Below are positions 1 to 9,371 of a DNA stretch of 64,000 nt, piece by piece; within the stretch, counting starts at the first letter, position 1; each line of letters opens with the position of its first letter. The notes beneath the pieces are model-generated. The model did no database searches, had not been told where the DNA came from, and saw only the letters and a program-made list of their open reading frames with translations. The DNA comes from an uncultured Bacteroides sp. (GTDB lineage: Bacteria > Bacteroidota > Bacteroidia > Cytophagales > Cyclobacteriaceae): the NCBI GenBank assembly GCA_902168185.1, contig CABHOV010000047.1:186001-250000 (forward strand), read 5' to 3'. The translations under genes and the position numbers were made by a program.

Positions 1-352
1 CAGTATAACATTTATAGCTGATCACCCTACTGCCAGACTTATGCAGAAAACTGATTTTTCCTTTCCTATATTTTTCCCACATGGAAAAGGCTCCATCATT
101 GACAGCTGATTTAATCTCGTACGGCACACATCCATCGTTATAGTCATCGATAAATTTCGAGGCATTATATATCTTCCCGTTATGCTCGATGTAGGTATAA
201 CGCTCGGCTGTGCTGGCCTGCACGGGGTCGCTGTAGTATAGCGAGAATAAGACCACCGTATCCCGAACCAGCCTTACGCTGTATGTATTTTGTCCTCGTA
301 CTGAAAGGAACGGAATACTTATGATTGACAATATTAGTATTGTTATTCTCAT
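1..352 (-). CDS. small secreted protein, partial; candidate immunity/partner of the RHS protein
   Basis: Reading the minus strand from the ATG at 352-350 gives an open frame of 117 codons that runs off the window edge without a stop. It begins with a clear signal peptide (MRITILILLSIISIPFLSVRG), followed by a soluble segment rich in Tyr, Asp and Ser. The start overlaps the TGA stop of the upstream RHS gene as ATGA, so the two are probably translationally coupled. I recognise no family. In polymorphic toxin loci the gene directly after the toxin tip usually encodes immunity; an exported immunity protein would suit a toxin acting in the periplasm. That role is inferred from position only. It could equally be another structural member of the operon. 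Confidence 0.7.
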   Translation of the reverse strand, partial: MRITILILSIISIPFLSVRGQNTYSVRLVRDTVVLFSLYYSDPVQASTAERYTYIEHNGKIYNASKFIDDYNDGCVPYEIKSAVNDGAFSMWEKYRKGKISFLHKSGSRVISYKCYT

Positions 353-3300
353 CACCGTTGAAGGGTTGGTAAAGTCATAAGCATTTGCATCAGGTTTTGG
401 TAATTGATATTGTGGAGATTATCTCCTGCTATCTCGTTTTTACGAATAAATATACCTCCTGCTTCGCTGTGTCCCCGATGTGAATTCATGCGTGTCAGAT
501 AAGCATTCGACGTACTTTGCGGGTTGTTCCGGTGGTTGTGAATAAAATTATGAAACAACTCATGTGCAGCGTTATGTCCGTTACCGGCACTGGTAAGCAT
601 AAGCCTTCGCCATGTAGAACTTCCCACCACGGTTTCAGCATAAGGCTTCCAGTTCTGTGGTGTGACAGGCTGATCAGGATCAAAGTTCGGGTTGTCAAAA
701 CGCGTAGTGACAGGTCTGTTCCGAACCAGTAACATGTTATCATTAAAGACATCATTGTTAGCAGCGCCCGCTGCATTCTGCGCGGACTGAAGCGTGTTGT
801 GCTCCACAAACCGGATGTCCCATACAATAGTATATGATTCAATGGGTCCGTCATCAGGGCCAGGAGTTATAACCTGTCCATTTACCACTGGTACAGTTTT
901 GGGAACTTCTTTATGCTGAAGCTCACTTTGTAGTCTGCGCTGAATTTTATCAACTTGTCTCTGCGAGAAATTAACACGTTTCTCTGCACGAGTCATATTT
1001 TTATTCTTGGCAACATAATTAATAGTCGTACTGATGGTAATGGTTTTGTTTTCGTTATCGATACTCTTCACACCTTCCAGACCATCCAGGTCAATATTCG
1101 ATATAGGGTCATTTGAACCGAACTGGTAAGGCGTCAACATAGGATATTGTCGCGTGAGCGGATCAACAGACAAAAATTTACCAATGGCGGGATTGTAAAT
1201 CCGGAAGCCATAATCGTAGTGATCCTCGCCCCACAGCTCACGGTCTTTTTCTTTTTTATTAAATCCATACCGGTATAAAGAGTCTTCGATAGATCGCTCC
1301 TGCATGGCCAGGCCGAAGGTATAGTAGTCGGTTGTGCTGGACACGACAGCCCAGACACTGTCTGTGGTCATGCCCACCTGGTCGGTAATCACACTCAACA
1401 CATTGCCCAGGTGGTTGGTAAGCTCATAATGACGATGACCGAGTTGACGGATGCCCTTACCGATGTGGCCACGGTATATACCCAGGCGTTTCTTGGCATA
1501 TACTATATATTCGGCAGGAAGGGTGTCATAGTAGATCGCCATCACCTTACCATTTGCATCACGGCTATAGCGTGTGACATAGGTGGTATCCGGACCAACC
1601 ACACGCTTCTCAATACGATTCCCTAAACCATCGTAACGGAAGCTCATCACCATGCTGTCTACCTTGGCACGAACTTCACGGATCTTACCATACGGTGTCC
1701 ATTGGATACGGGTACCGGCCAGTTGATCGGCCACCAGGTTACCAATCGCATCATACATATAGGTGCCTTCATCTTCATCCAGTATATGGGCATAAAAGTC
1801 AACGTCTTCGGGAGCACGAAAGTCCGGATGTATATAGATATTCTCCGAAGCCTGTAACTTCACCGAACTGCCTGCTGCTATATAGGCACTGCTCTCGATG
1901 GTAATGTTGCGGTATATCTTGTGATTCGTTTGTATGGCACCCGACTGGTATACAGTATCCCGCACCAGCGGATTTACTTCCTTGAGTTTGTTACTGCCTC
2001 CATAATATTGATAATCGAACTCATCGCGTATACCCCCCTGGCCGTTGCGCCTGATGAGCGCAAGTATATTCCCGTTTGCATCATAGCGCATATCTTCATC
2101 ATACCCCGCAGGCTGATTGCTGCGCGCTGCAAAGCCTGTACCCGCTATATAGCTAGTCAGGCTCCGGCTTGTTACCAATCGGTGCAACTGATCATACTGG
2201 TATAGCATCGCCTGCATGCCGGCAGCACGATTACCTCGCACAGCACCAACTTTGGCAAGATCCGTAATCATCCAGCTTATATTGCCATTGTAAAGACCAC
2301 TATGATTATACTGGCTCTGAAGCCTGGTCCATACCTGATCACGTGTATCGGATAAGACAACACCACTACCGATCGGCTTATAGTCGCCTGCAAAATAGCC
2401 CAGTGTATACCCGACAACATCTTTACCTACATGCGATGTATTCATACCATCGCCGCCCGGATCGCCGCTATACGGCATGTTTACTCCTTTGATCCAGCCC
2501 TGCAGGGTATAGTAATAATCCTCACCCTGCACGCGATACTCCCCATACTCGGTGCGGGCCTCAGGACCATGGTCGTAGTAGCGATACGATGCATCACGAT
2601 TCCAGATATAGCGGTCCGTAGAGGTATATACTTCGCGAAGACGGTTATCTCCATCATAACTATACCGGTGAACGAACTGATCCGTTTTACCATATTGATA
2701 GAACACATACCTGACATTACCACTCACCAGGTCATACCGGTAATCGGTGCGCTTAACTCCTAAACCCGGAACATGCTGCCACAGCGTCTTCACATGGCCA
2801 TGGATATCGTAGCTATAATAACTCCGGGTGGTATCCGAAGATCCCTTTTCAATCACTTCAACATACGACACCCGGCTACGGAGGTTCTCCTGCTCCATAT
2901 CACCGGAAGCCTTGCTATAGGCCTGATCATAATACGTTCGGATAATATCACTCAGACTATACTGCGATGACAACGGGAACGAAGGGGACTCCAGTGCAAC
3001 GGAGAGGCTATCCGATGTGACCGCACTCACCAGTTCGCCTACTTCAACCGTGCGCCCTTGCGCATCGTAACGCGTATAGGCATACTTACGCTCTTTCTGC
3101 TGCTGTGCGTTTTGTGACAATCGAAGCTGCCCTTTATCATTATACCAGAACCGGCTCTGATGAGCATCCGGAGACTCCTGCCAGATAACCTGACCTAGTG
3201 AGTTATACTGGTAACGGCTACGAAGATTATGTACCGGGTTAACTCGGTTACCCGCCAGGAATGCATTTACCTGTTGGGGTGTGAGCGGATGAACTCCCGA

Positions 3301-6300
3301 CGGTGGAACCGTCTGCACCAACTGCGCAGACTGATCGTAGTAGTATAATGTATAGTGATACTCCTTCGGCTCATATGCATAGGTAAATTTCTCTGACACC
3401 CCACCCAGGCATTGACTCTTATACTCCGTGTAGTAACGGTTGATCTCTTCTTCCAGCAAACGTTCAACCGCATAGTCTATCAGCTGTGCATTCTCAGCAG
3501 CCGCGTTGGCAAGGCACTCCTCGACCTCCTGGTTCCAGTCCACGCTAAAAGAAAAGCCATCCAAGGCAGGGTTCGAAGTATCATAGTTAACACACACAGA
3601 CTCCCCTTCAAACTCGATCGTGTTATCCCGATCCGATATCTTGTGAAGGGCCAGGTCTGTAATGTTTATACCCTGATATGTATTGGCCGTACAAGACATC
3701 ATGCTCAGGTAAAAATATGTACTCGCCTGCGTAGGAACGAAAACTATACAGGTATCCCGATACTGGCTGGCATGCGTCAGATTATGACCTTCCCATACTT
3801 TGGTTACCGGCGTGTTGCTGCCCTCCAAAAGTACACCATCCGGATAACGTGCACCCGGAAGGATACAGTTTGCCAGGGCCGTACGGGAACCACTGGATGA
3901 ACGTGAACGACTCGTATATAGTGTATCGCTGGACTGCCTGGACAATAGCTGTGAGGTGGACACAACCTCCTGGCCACGCGCATTGATAAAGGACTTGCTG
4001 CGGGAAAGCTCGAAGTATACATGGTCGGTAGTACCGGCTGTATAGGTAGCTCCATCTTGTTCTACTCTATAGCGAAGGCATAACTCATACTTGGCGCCAA
4101 CTTCCAGCGGGCTGGTAAAGCTGCCGCGCGCAGCTTCCGAAGTAACGCTCTCTGGGTATGCCCAGATAAACAAGCGGCCTGTACCACCTCCTATATCTGT
4201 ATTGGGGGTGCCCGTAGCTACACCCCAACCTGTATAACAACCCGGTGTTATATCGGCACCACAACCATTGCCGGCTGTCAGCAGCGGGTTTACGATAACA
4301 TTACCGCCTTCCTCTGCACAACTGATCGGATCATCGTGACCAACCGCTTGCAAGGAGCAACTATAGCCTGACAAGATGGACTCGATGGCGATCAGGCTCG
4401 CATGTACTCCTATATCTGCACGAAGGATCAACCGGAACATATTCCTGCGATTGCTATTGAAGTAGGACTGCAGGTGGCCCGCGATCGCTATACTGTCGGC
4501 TGCACTAAACTTAACATCACAGTTGAACGACAGGTTGGTAACCACCATCTCCAGTTCCGATGCACTTACCGCACCACCCGAACCGTTGGCTTCACCCCAG
4601 GTGGCAATACTATCCGGAGACTGGGGAAGTTCATCGGTCAGGCTAAGGTTGGATTGGGCTGCCGGACAATCGCGGTAAGCAGGTATACTCAACTGCGTTT
4701 TACGCTTGGCTTCCTGGTAATAACTCTTATAGAGAACCCAACGCTGACGACTCAACTCCGCATTATAGGCAGCGGTACTCAACCGGCTCCTGCGGTCCAT
4801 CAGGTCTAAATATAGTATATGCCGGCCCGTCGGGCTCAGGTTCCCACGACTATCAATATAGTAACTCGTATTCAACGGATCCGTGATCTGATCGATATTG
4901 CCCTGGTAGACACGACTGCCATCCTGTACACCATCACCATTACTGTCGTAACCGATCGTGGCTACATATATACTGTTAAGCCGGCCTTGCATCGCTCCTT
5001 TATACCCGAAGCCACTCAACGAACTGTTATTAAAGTAAGGATCATGGTGGATCAACTGGTTATACCCCTTCGTCAAGGCTGCATTCCAGTCCTGAACGCG
5101 TGCCAGATGCTTCTCAAAAACAGCACCCTCTTTATCCTGAACACATACCGCATATTGACAGTATAGCGCGTGTGACTCAATACTGTCCTGTGGAACTTCA
5201 TAAACCGTATCCCCTGTCCCATACTTCTCCTGGTAATACTGGAGGATCTGCTGGTATATATTATCACAATCACGATCGGCTATCTCCTGGATCGCATTGT
5301 CTATAGCACTGTCGCCCGCAGGACACGCAGTACAGATATCGCAGGCCGCAGAGTCAACCGTATAACTTGAATATATAGCCGTGATCTTATCGATCACCGT
5401 AGCGTCCTGCAGGATGATGTTCTCAAGCTCCGAGTAACTCAGCTCATGGGCCGTCAGCTGCTTGCTGATGGTATAGTCGCCGATCTCCGGTAAAACAACC
5501 GTAAACTCAACAACTGCTCCTGTAGCTGACTGACAGTCCGAGGATGTGATATTATGACGCTCATAGCTATATATACTCAAGGACTCATTGCCCGCTGCAC
5601 CCGACAGATCAACCGATGTACCTTCGCTGTCAGTGATCACTATACGAAGATCAAACTGACACGACTGACAACCCAGGTTACCCATCTGTGCTCCCAGTGA
5701 CGACTGATCATAGCGGATCGTATACGAGGTATTCGGCACAGCGTTCACAAGCGTATGACGAAGCGTGCTGACTCCATCCTGTTTTTTATTTTTGGAACTT
5801 AGGTCTTCCTGTATAGCACCGGAAGGAAGGTTGCTATAGCTTGATAACGACGTGACTCCTGACGGTGGATTACCGGCCAGCGAAGTGGCTATGATATGAT
5901 CGGCCTGATCCAGGTAAGAGAGCGTAACCTGACCGTTCGCATCCACAGACACCTGCTTCTTATAGTGCGAAGCATCCCCTACATTACTGCCAAACAAACG
6001 AATCAACTCCGAAGAACCCGCATCACCATAGTAATAACGAATAGCATGACTGCCGTCAACCTGCAACGAAGGTCCAACACCACCCTGACGGCTGATGCGG
6101 TTCGTACCATCACGAACATACTCGATCTGGCTATAAACATAACCTTCACCGTCGGCTATATAATCACGATATATACCCGTAGAACTGTTCTGTGGTGAAT
6201 AATATTTACCGGCTCCATACTGAAGCGATAACTTGCTGCCTGAACGCCTGTAATTATCATAATGGAACTTCTCTCGGGAAGAAGATGTGTTCGCCTGTAC

Positions 6301-7440
6301 GACAGCATCAACAGGCTCAAACAAATGAAAACCGCTACGGTAACTCAGTGACACATCTGTAGAGGGAACTGACAATATCTCGCAGCTCTCCCGACCCTCA
6401 TAATCATAGAGCGACTCCCCTACCAGCGTCAGTGACTCGGTGCTAACGTTGATAACACTCTGGCGCTGGCGAAGACTACCATCGTAATAACTCACTACAT
6501 GTTTATATTTACCTTCTTCGGCATACAGAACCTGGCTCATCCAGTTGCGTGTAGCGTCTCCGTTGCTAACGGATATACCCTGTCCAGAGCCATAGAACCA
6601 GGAGCCGGGGATACGATGTGTAGGGTACTGAGGAGAATAGCCTACCGCTCGCGCACGATACCATACCCTGCCGCTGCGGTAATGATTTTGATGGCGGTAA
6701 TACAACGCCGCCGTACTGATACGAACCGGACGCTTATAGGAAAACGCTTCTGATGCTGTACCACTGAAATTATCTGCCGCATCGATAAATACCCATTCCA
6801 GGTCATACGATAAAACGCCTGAACCACTATAGCTCCAGCTTGCCTGCGACTCCCCTGCACTGCTATGACTATAGTTTAACTGAAGCGGGGCCGACGGACT
6901 AAAAACTTCTTCCGCATAGCGGTGAAGTAAAACCTTCAGGTATACATTACCCTGCGGAACGGCACCACTCAAACTACGCTTACGAATAAAAAAACGATAA
7001 TCATCCTGGCAGCTCATCACACTGTCATGAAAGCGTGTGGCTATAAATCTCTGATCTGACATGGACACCTGCAGGTCATGATGCCAAACCGTGTCGTTAC
7101 CATGCAGCAGCAGCAACTCCACAGAAGCGGACCAGTCTGTCACGGTAGAGCGATCGCCTAAATCATAATACAACTGGAAGCCCGCATAGTACCGACCCGT
7201 AAGGCATGGAGGCGCTGCAAACACCGCCGACTCATAACCCGCAGTAAGCATACTCAAACCAACCTGGCGTTCAACAGCAGCCGAAGGATCTAAACCACTC
7301 CGCTGAACCAGTACACCTTCCGGAAGCGTATCGGATGATACCGACACCTGTAAAGATTTTCCGCTCGCCCAACATGAGACCATCAGGCAGATGCCAACAA
7401 AATAAAATCTCAGTTTATAGTGCCAGTACGAAAAGTGCAT
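352..7440 (-). CDS. giant RHS/YD-repeat protein with C-terminal zinc-protease-like tip
   Basis: A 2362-residue exported protein with a hydrophobic signal segment at residues 10-27. The N-terminal half is a large Tyr/Ser-rich region with Cys clusters (CDICTACPAG). From about residue 1370 on, typical YD-repeat text is seen (YDGDNRLREVY, YDANGNILALI, YDGLGNRIEKR). The conserved RHS-core end (FLSVDPLTRQYPMLTPYQFG, then NIDLDGLEG) ends near residue 2122. The remaining 240 residues are unrelated to RHS and carry HELFHNFIHNH at 2293-2303: an HExxH zinc motif whose third His has metzincin spacing, but Ile stands where metzincins have Gly. RHS shells enclose and release such C-terminal toxins, so a protease effector is likely. 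It is the eighth gene of the operon; the next gene overlaps its stop. RHS identity is firm, protease activity inferred. Confidence 0.93.
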   Translation of the reverse strand: MHFSYWHYKLRFYFVGICLMVSCWASGKSLQVSVSSDTLPEGVLVQRSGLDPSAAVERQVGLSMLTAGYESAVFAAPPCLTGRYYAGFQLYYDLGDRSTVTDWSASVELLLLHGNDTVWHHDLQVSMSDQRFIATRFHDSVMSCQDDYRFFIRKRSLSGAVPQGNVYLKVLLHRYAEEVFSPSAPLQLNYSHSSAGESQASWSYSGSGVLSYDLEWVFIDAADNFSGTASEAFSYKRPVRISTAALYYRHQNHYRSGRVWYRARAVGYSPQYPTHRIPGSWFYGSGQGISVSNGDATRNWMSQVLYAEEGKYKHVVSYYDGSLRQRQSVINVSTESLTLVGESLYDYEGRESCEILSVPSTDVSLSYRSGFHLFEPVDAVVQANTSSSREKFHYDNYRRSGSKLSLQYGAGKYYSPQNSSTGIYRDYIADGEGYVYSQIEYVRDGTNRISRQGGVGPSLQVDGSHAIRYYYGDAGSSELIRLFGSNVGDASHYKKQVSVDANGQVTLSYLDQADHIIATSLAGNPPSGVTSLSSYSNLPSGAIQEDLSSKNKKQDGVSTLRHTLVNAVPNTSYTIRYDQSSLGAQMGNLGCQSCQFDLRIVITDSEGTSVDLSGAAGNESLSIYSYERHNITSSDCQSATGAVVEFTVVLPEIGDYTISKQLTAHELSYSELENIILQDATVIDKITAIYSSYTVDSAACDICTACPAGDSAIDNAIQEIADRDCDNIYQQILQYYQEKYGTGDTVYEVPQDSIESHALYCQYAVCVQDKEGAVFEKHLARVQDWNAALTKGYNQLIHHDPYFNNSSLSGFGYKGAMQGRLNSIYVATIGYDSNGDGVQDGSRVYQGNIDQITDPLNTSYYIDSRGNLSPTGRHILYLDLMDRRSRLSTAAYNAELSRQRWVLYKSYYQEAKRKTQLSIPAYRDCPAAQSNLSLTDELPQSPDSIATWGEANGSGGAVSASELEMVVTNLSFNCDVKFSAADSIAIAGHLQSYFNSNRRNMFRLILRADIGVHASLIAIESILSGYSCSLQAVGHDDPISCAEEGGNVIVNPLLTAGNGCGADITPGCYTGWGVATGTPNTDIGGGTGRLFIWAYPESVTSEAARGSFTSPLEVGAKYELCLRYRVEQDGATYTAGTTDHVYFELSRSKSFINARGQEVVSTSQLLSRQSSDTLYTSRSRSSSGSRTALANCILPGARYPDGVLLEGSNTPVTKVWEGHNLTHASQYRDTCIVFVPTQASTYFYLSMMSCTANTYQGINITDLALHKISDRDNTIEFEGESVCVNYDTSNPALDGFSFSVDWNQEVEECLANAAAENAQLIDYAVERLLEEEINRYYTEYKSQCLGGVSEKFTYAYEPKEYHYTLYYYDQSAQLVQTVPPSGVHPLTPQQVNAFLAGNRVNPVHNLRSRYQYNSLGQVIWQESPDAHQSRFWYNDKGQLRLSQNAQQQKERKYAYTRYDAQGRTVEVGELVSAVTSDSLSVALESPSFPLSSQYSLSDIIRTYYDQAYSKASGDMEQENLRSRVSYVEVIEKGSSDTTRSYYSYDIHGHVKTLWQHVPGLGVKRTDYRYDLVSGNVRYVFYQYGKTDQFVHRYSYDGDNRLREVYTSTDRYIWNRDASYRYYDHGPEARTEYGEYRVQGEDYYYTLQGWIKGVNMPYSGDPGGDGMNTSHVGKDVVGYTLGYFAGDYKPIGSGVVLSDTRDQVWTRLQSQYNHSGLYNGNISWMITDLAKVGAVRGNRAAGMQAMLYQYDQLHRLVTSRSLTSYIAGTGFAARSNQPAGYDEDMRYDANGNILALIRRNGQGGIRDEFDYQYYGGSNKLKEVNPLVRDTVYQSGAIQTNHKIYRNITIESSAYIAAGSSVKLQASENIYIHPDFRAPEDVDFYAHILDEDEGTYMYDAIGNLVADQLAGTRIQWTPYGKIREVRAKVDSMVMSFRYDGLGNRIEKRVVGPDTTYVTRYSRDANGKVMAIYYDTLPAEYIVYAKKRLGIYRGHIGKGIRQLGHRHYELTNHLGNVLSVITDQVGMTTDSVWAVVSSTTDYYTFGLAMQERSIEDSLYRYGFNKKEKDRELWGEDHYDYGFRIYNPAIGKFLSVDPLTRQYPMLTPYQFGSNDPISNIDLDGLEGVKSIDNENKTITISTTINYVAKNKNMTRAEKRVNFSQRQVDKIQRRLQSELQHKEVPKTVPVVNGQVITPGPDDGPIESYTIVWDIRFVEHNTLQSAQNAAGAANNDVFNDNMLLVRNRPVTTRFDNPNFDPDQPVTPQNWKPYAETVVGSSTWRRLMLTSAGNGHNAAHELFHNFIHNHRNNPQSTSNAYLTRMNSHRGHSEAGGIFIRKNEIAGDNLHNINYQNLMQMLMTLPTLQR

Positions 7441-7492
7441 TTCCTTACGGTTAGAGTTTTGCCATTACTACTAAATCAAAAATGTATACTGC

Positions 7493-8656
7493 TTATTTAC
7501 CTTCCTGTTCAAGCCTTGCTTTGAGTGCATCGATTTCCTTCTGCTGCTGAATGATATACAGCGTAAGTTCCTCTATCTTGCGGGTAAGTACAGCATCGAT
7601 GTCACTCACATTGTATCCGTTCGCTGCGATTTCACCAGCAGCAGGTATGCCCTCTAGGTGTTTATGTTTTTTTATATAGGCTTCTATTTGGTATATACCT
7701 GGTAACTGGTAGGTTGGTTCAAATACATAGTCCGGCCACGTACCACTGTTCTTCTCTACATGAACGTCCTTTGCACCGATCTTTCCGTTAACGCCCAGCA
7801 AGTAATTATTAGGATTATTGGCCAGTGTAGTGCCAATGCCTACCGCACCCGTGATGTGCATCGTTGAAGCATTAAATTTACCGTTGACTGAGAGTGCATA
7901 GTTATTGGGGTTACTGGCCAGTGAGGTACCTATACCTACTGCGCCCGGATAGTTAATGGTTCCTCCTGCTGCAGTCCATTGAGAACTTACCACCAGTTGG
8001 TTATTTATATATAGTGCTGAAGCATTCAACGTTCCCGTTACTGCAACAGCATGTGTATTGCCTCCCGGGAAGACACCTCCGATGGCCAGTTTACCTTTAA
8101 CAACCAGATCATTCTTGGCGGGACTGGCAAAATTAAAATCATCAGCAATGAGTAACCCGCCCGCCTTCAGACCGGCCGGCGTTGCCAGACCCGTGGCATT
8201 GGTAATGCGCAGATAACGGCCAAGTTCCGAAGCCCCTGTTCCGGTTGCAATGGACGGAGTTGCATTGTCGACATTAATACCGCCTCCGACAATATGTAGC
8301 TTATCGGCCGGTGCTATAGTCCCTATACCTATATTACCACTGTTCCCTATAAAAAATCGCGTCACCGGTGTAAAGGTCACTCCTGTTGATGTCGCCGATG
8401 ATGTAGCATAGAAATGAATACCGCTGTTGGTATGAAAGCGAAGTCCACGTAAACCGAAAGACCCGTGCGTAGTTTCCCATTGCAATACTTCATCACCACT
8501 GTTATAGCGGGCATTATGCAGCAGGAATATATCATTGAAGGTATTCTTATTTTGAATATTCAAGGGAAAGGTTGTACCAACCACCAGATCACTTTGTGCG
8601 TGAACCAGCGTAGTAATGGCGAGCGCTGCAACGGTCAGGATTGTAAACTTATTCAT
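7493..8656 (-). CDS. tail-fibre-like exported protein with C-terminal coiled coil
   Basis: The start is placed at the ATG at 8656, which gives a clean signal peptide (MNKFTILTVAALAITTLVHA); a longer upstream frame adds only non-signal residues. The mature 387-residue protein shows repeats of the kind GAVGIGTSLASNPNNYALSV and GAVGIGTTLANNPNNYLLGV, as in trimeric phage-tail-fibre and adhesin stalks. The C-terminus (DYVFEPTYQLPGIYQIEAYI, then LEGIPAAGEI) is a module common in Bacteroidota fibre-like proteins and closes with a heptad-like helix (LTRKIEELTLYIIQQQKEID). It lies 22 bp after the LolA-like gene and before the RHS gene. A cell-surface trimer that carries or receives the RHS product is plausible but unproven. 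Confidence 0.85.
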   Translation of the reverse strand: MNKFTILTVAALAITTLVHAQSDLVVGTTFPLNIQNKNTFNDIFLLHNARYNSGDEVLQWETTHGSFGLRGLRFHTNSGIHFYATSSATSTGVTFTPVTRFFIGNSGNIGIGTIAPADKLHIVGGGINVDNATPSIATGTGASELGRYLRITNATGLATPAGLKAGGLLIADDFNFASPAKNDLVVKGKLAIGGVFPGGNTHAVAVTGTLNASALYINNQLVVSSQWTAAGGTINYPGAVGIGTSLASNPNNYALSVNGKFNASTMHITGAVGIGTTLANNPNNYLLGVNGKIGAKDVHVEKNSGTWPDYVFEPTYQLPGIYQIEAYIKKHKHLEGIPAAGEIAANGYNVSDIDAVLTRKIEELTLYIIQQQKEIDALKARLEQEGK

Positions 8657-8678
8657 AATGCAATAGTTTTTGAGTGGA

Positions 8679-9359
8679 TTAGAAGTTGTTTTTGGTGGCA
8701 TCCAGTATAGCCAGGTTTTTGTATTGCCCGACAGGCTTAAGTTTACCTTTCACCGATACGATATATCGCTTCTCATCAAAGGTCTGCGCTTCAATGGACG
8801 GTTTGAGGTCAAAGGTCTCAAATGCTATATATACATATTGTTTATCACGGTAACGATAACTGATAGCGTGCAACACCTGAGATGATTTCCTGATGTATAA
8901 ATCGACTTGGTCGATGGCACCCTTCTTTTGCTTTACACGATACTGGTCAATACCATCCTCATTACCGATATACTGAGGAGCATCGTAAAAACGAAAAATG
9001 CTATCCAGGTCGAGTGCACCTGCGCCGGTTAGTGCCTCTGCTTCCGCCTTCAAATTCCTTTTGTCATAAATCATCTCGCCACTGCCCCAGTCTATCATGA
9101 TCCTGTAATGATCGTTCATCATCATTTCATTGGCTCCAAAGCGGTATAGATACTTATTACCATCACGGTAAATATTTGCCTGCGCTTTATAGTATGCTGT
9201 ATGCTGCTGTTCATTATCGAAGGCCTGAATCGTCATCACAATGTGAAATTTTTCAGCCTTCGTATATTCCTGTCTCATTTGCTCAAGCGCAGTTTTCAAG
9301 TCCTGCCCCAAGGCGATAGTTGCATTGATCAACAGTATCAGAACAATAATCTTCTTCAT
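8679..9359 (-). CDS. exported LolA-like protein
   Basis: A 226-residue protein with signal peptide MKKIIVLILLINATIALGQ. The rest reads like the LolA/LolB-like fold: an N-terminal helix (LKTALEQMRQEYTKAEKFHI), then alternating strands with YRDGNKYLYRF and MIDWGSGEMIYDKRN, and a late strand IAFETFDLKP. LolA-like proteins form a half-barrel that shields lipid tails of lipoproteins crossing the periplasm. Here it is the sixth gene of the secreted operon, starting 12 bp after the nidogen-PKD gene, so it may chaperone a partner of this cluster rather than serve general lipoprotein traffic. The family call rests on overall pattern, not on an invariant motif. Confidence 0.6.
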   Translation of the reverse strand: MKKIIVLILLINATIALGQDLKTALEQMRQEYTKAEKFHIVMTIQAFDNEQQHTAYYKAQANIYRDGNKYLYRFGANEMMMNDHYRIMIDWGSGEMIYDKRNLKAEAEALTGAGALDLDSIFRFYDAPQYIGNEDGIDQYRVKQKKGAIDQVDLYIRKSSQVLHAISYRYRDKQYVYIAFETFDLKPSIEAQTFDEKRYIVSVKGKLKPVGQYKNLAILDATKNNF

Positions 9360-9371
9360 GGTTATCGCATT

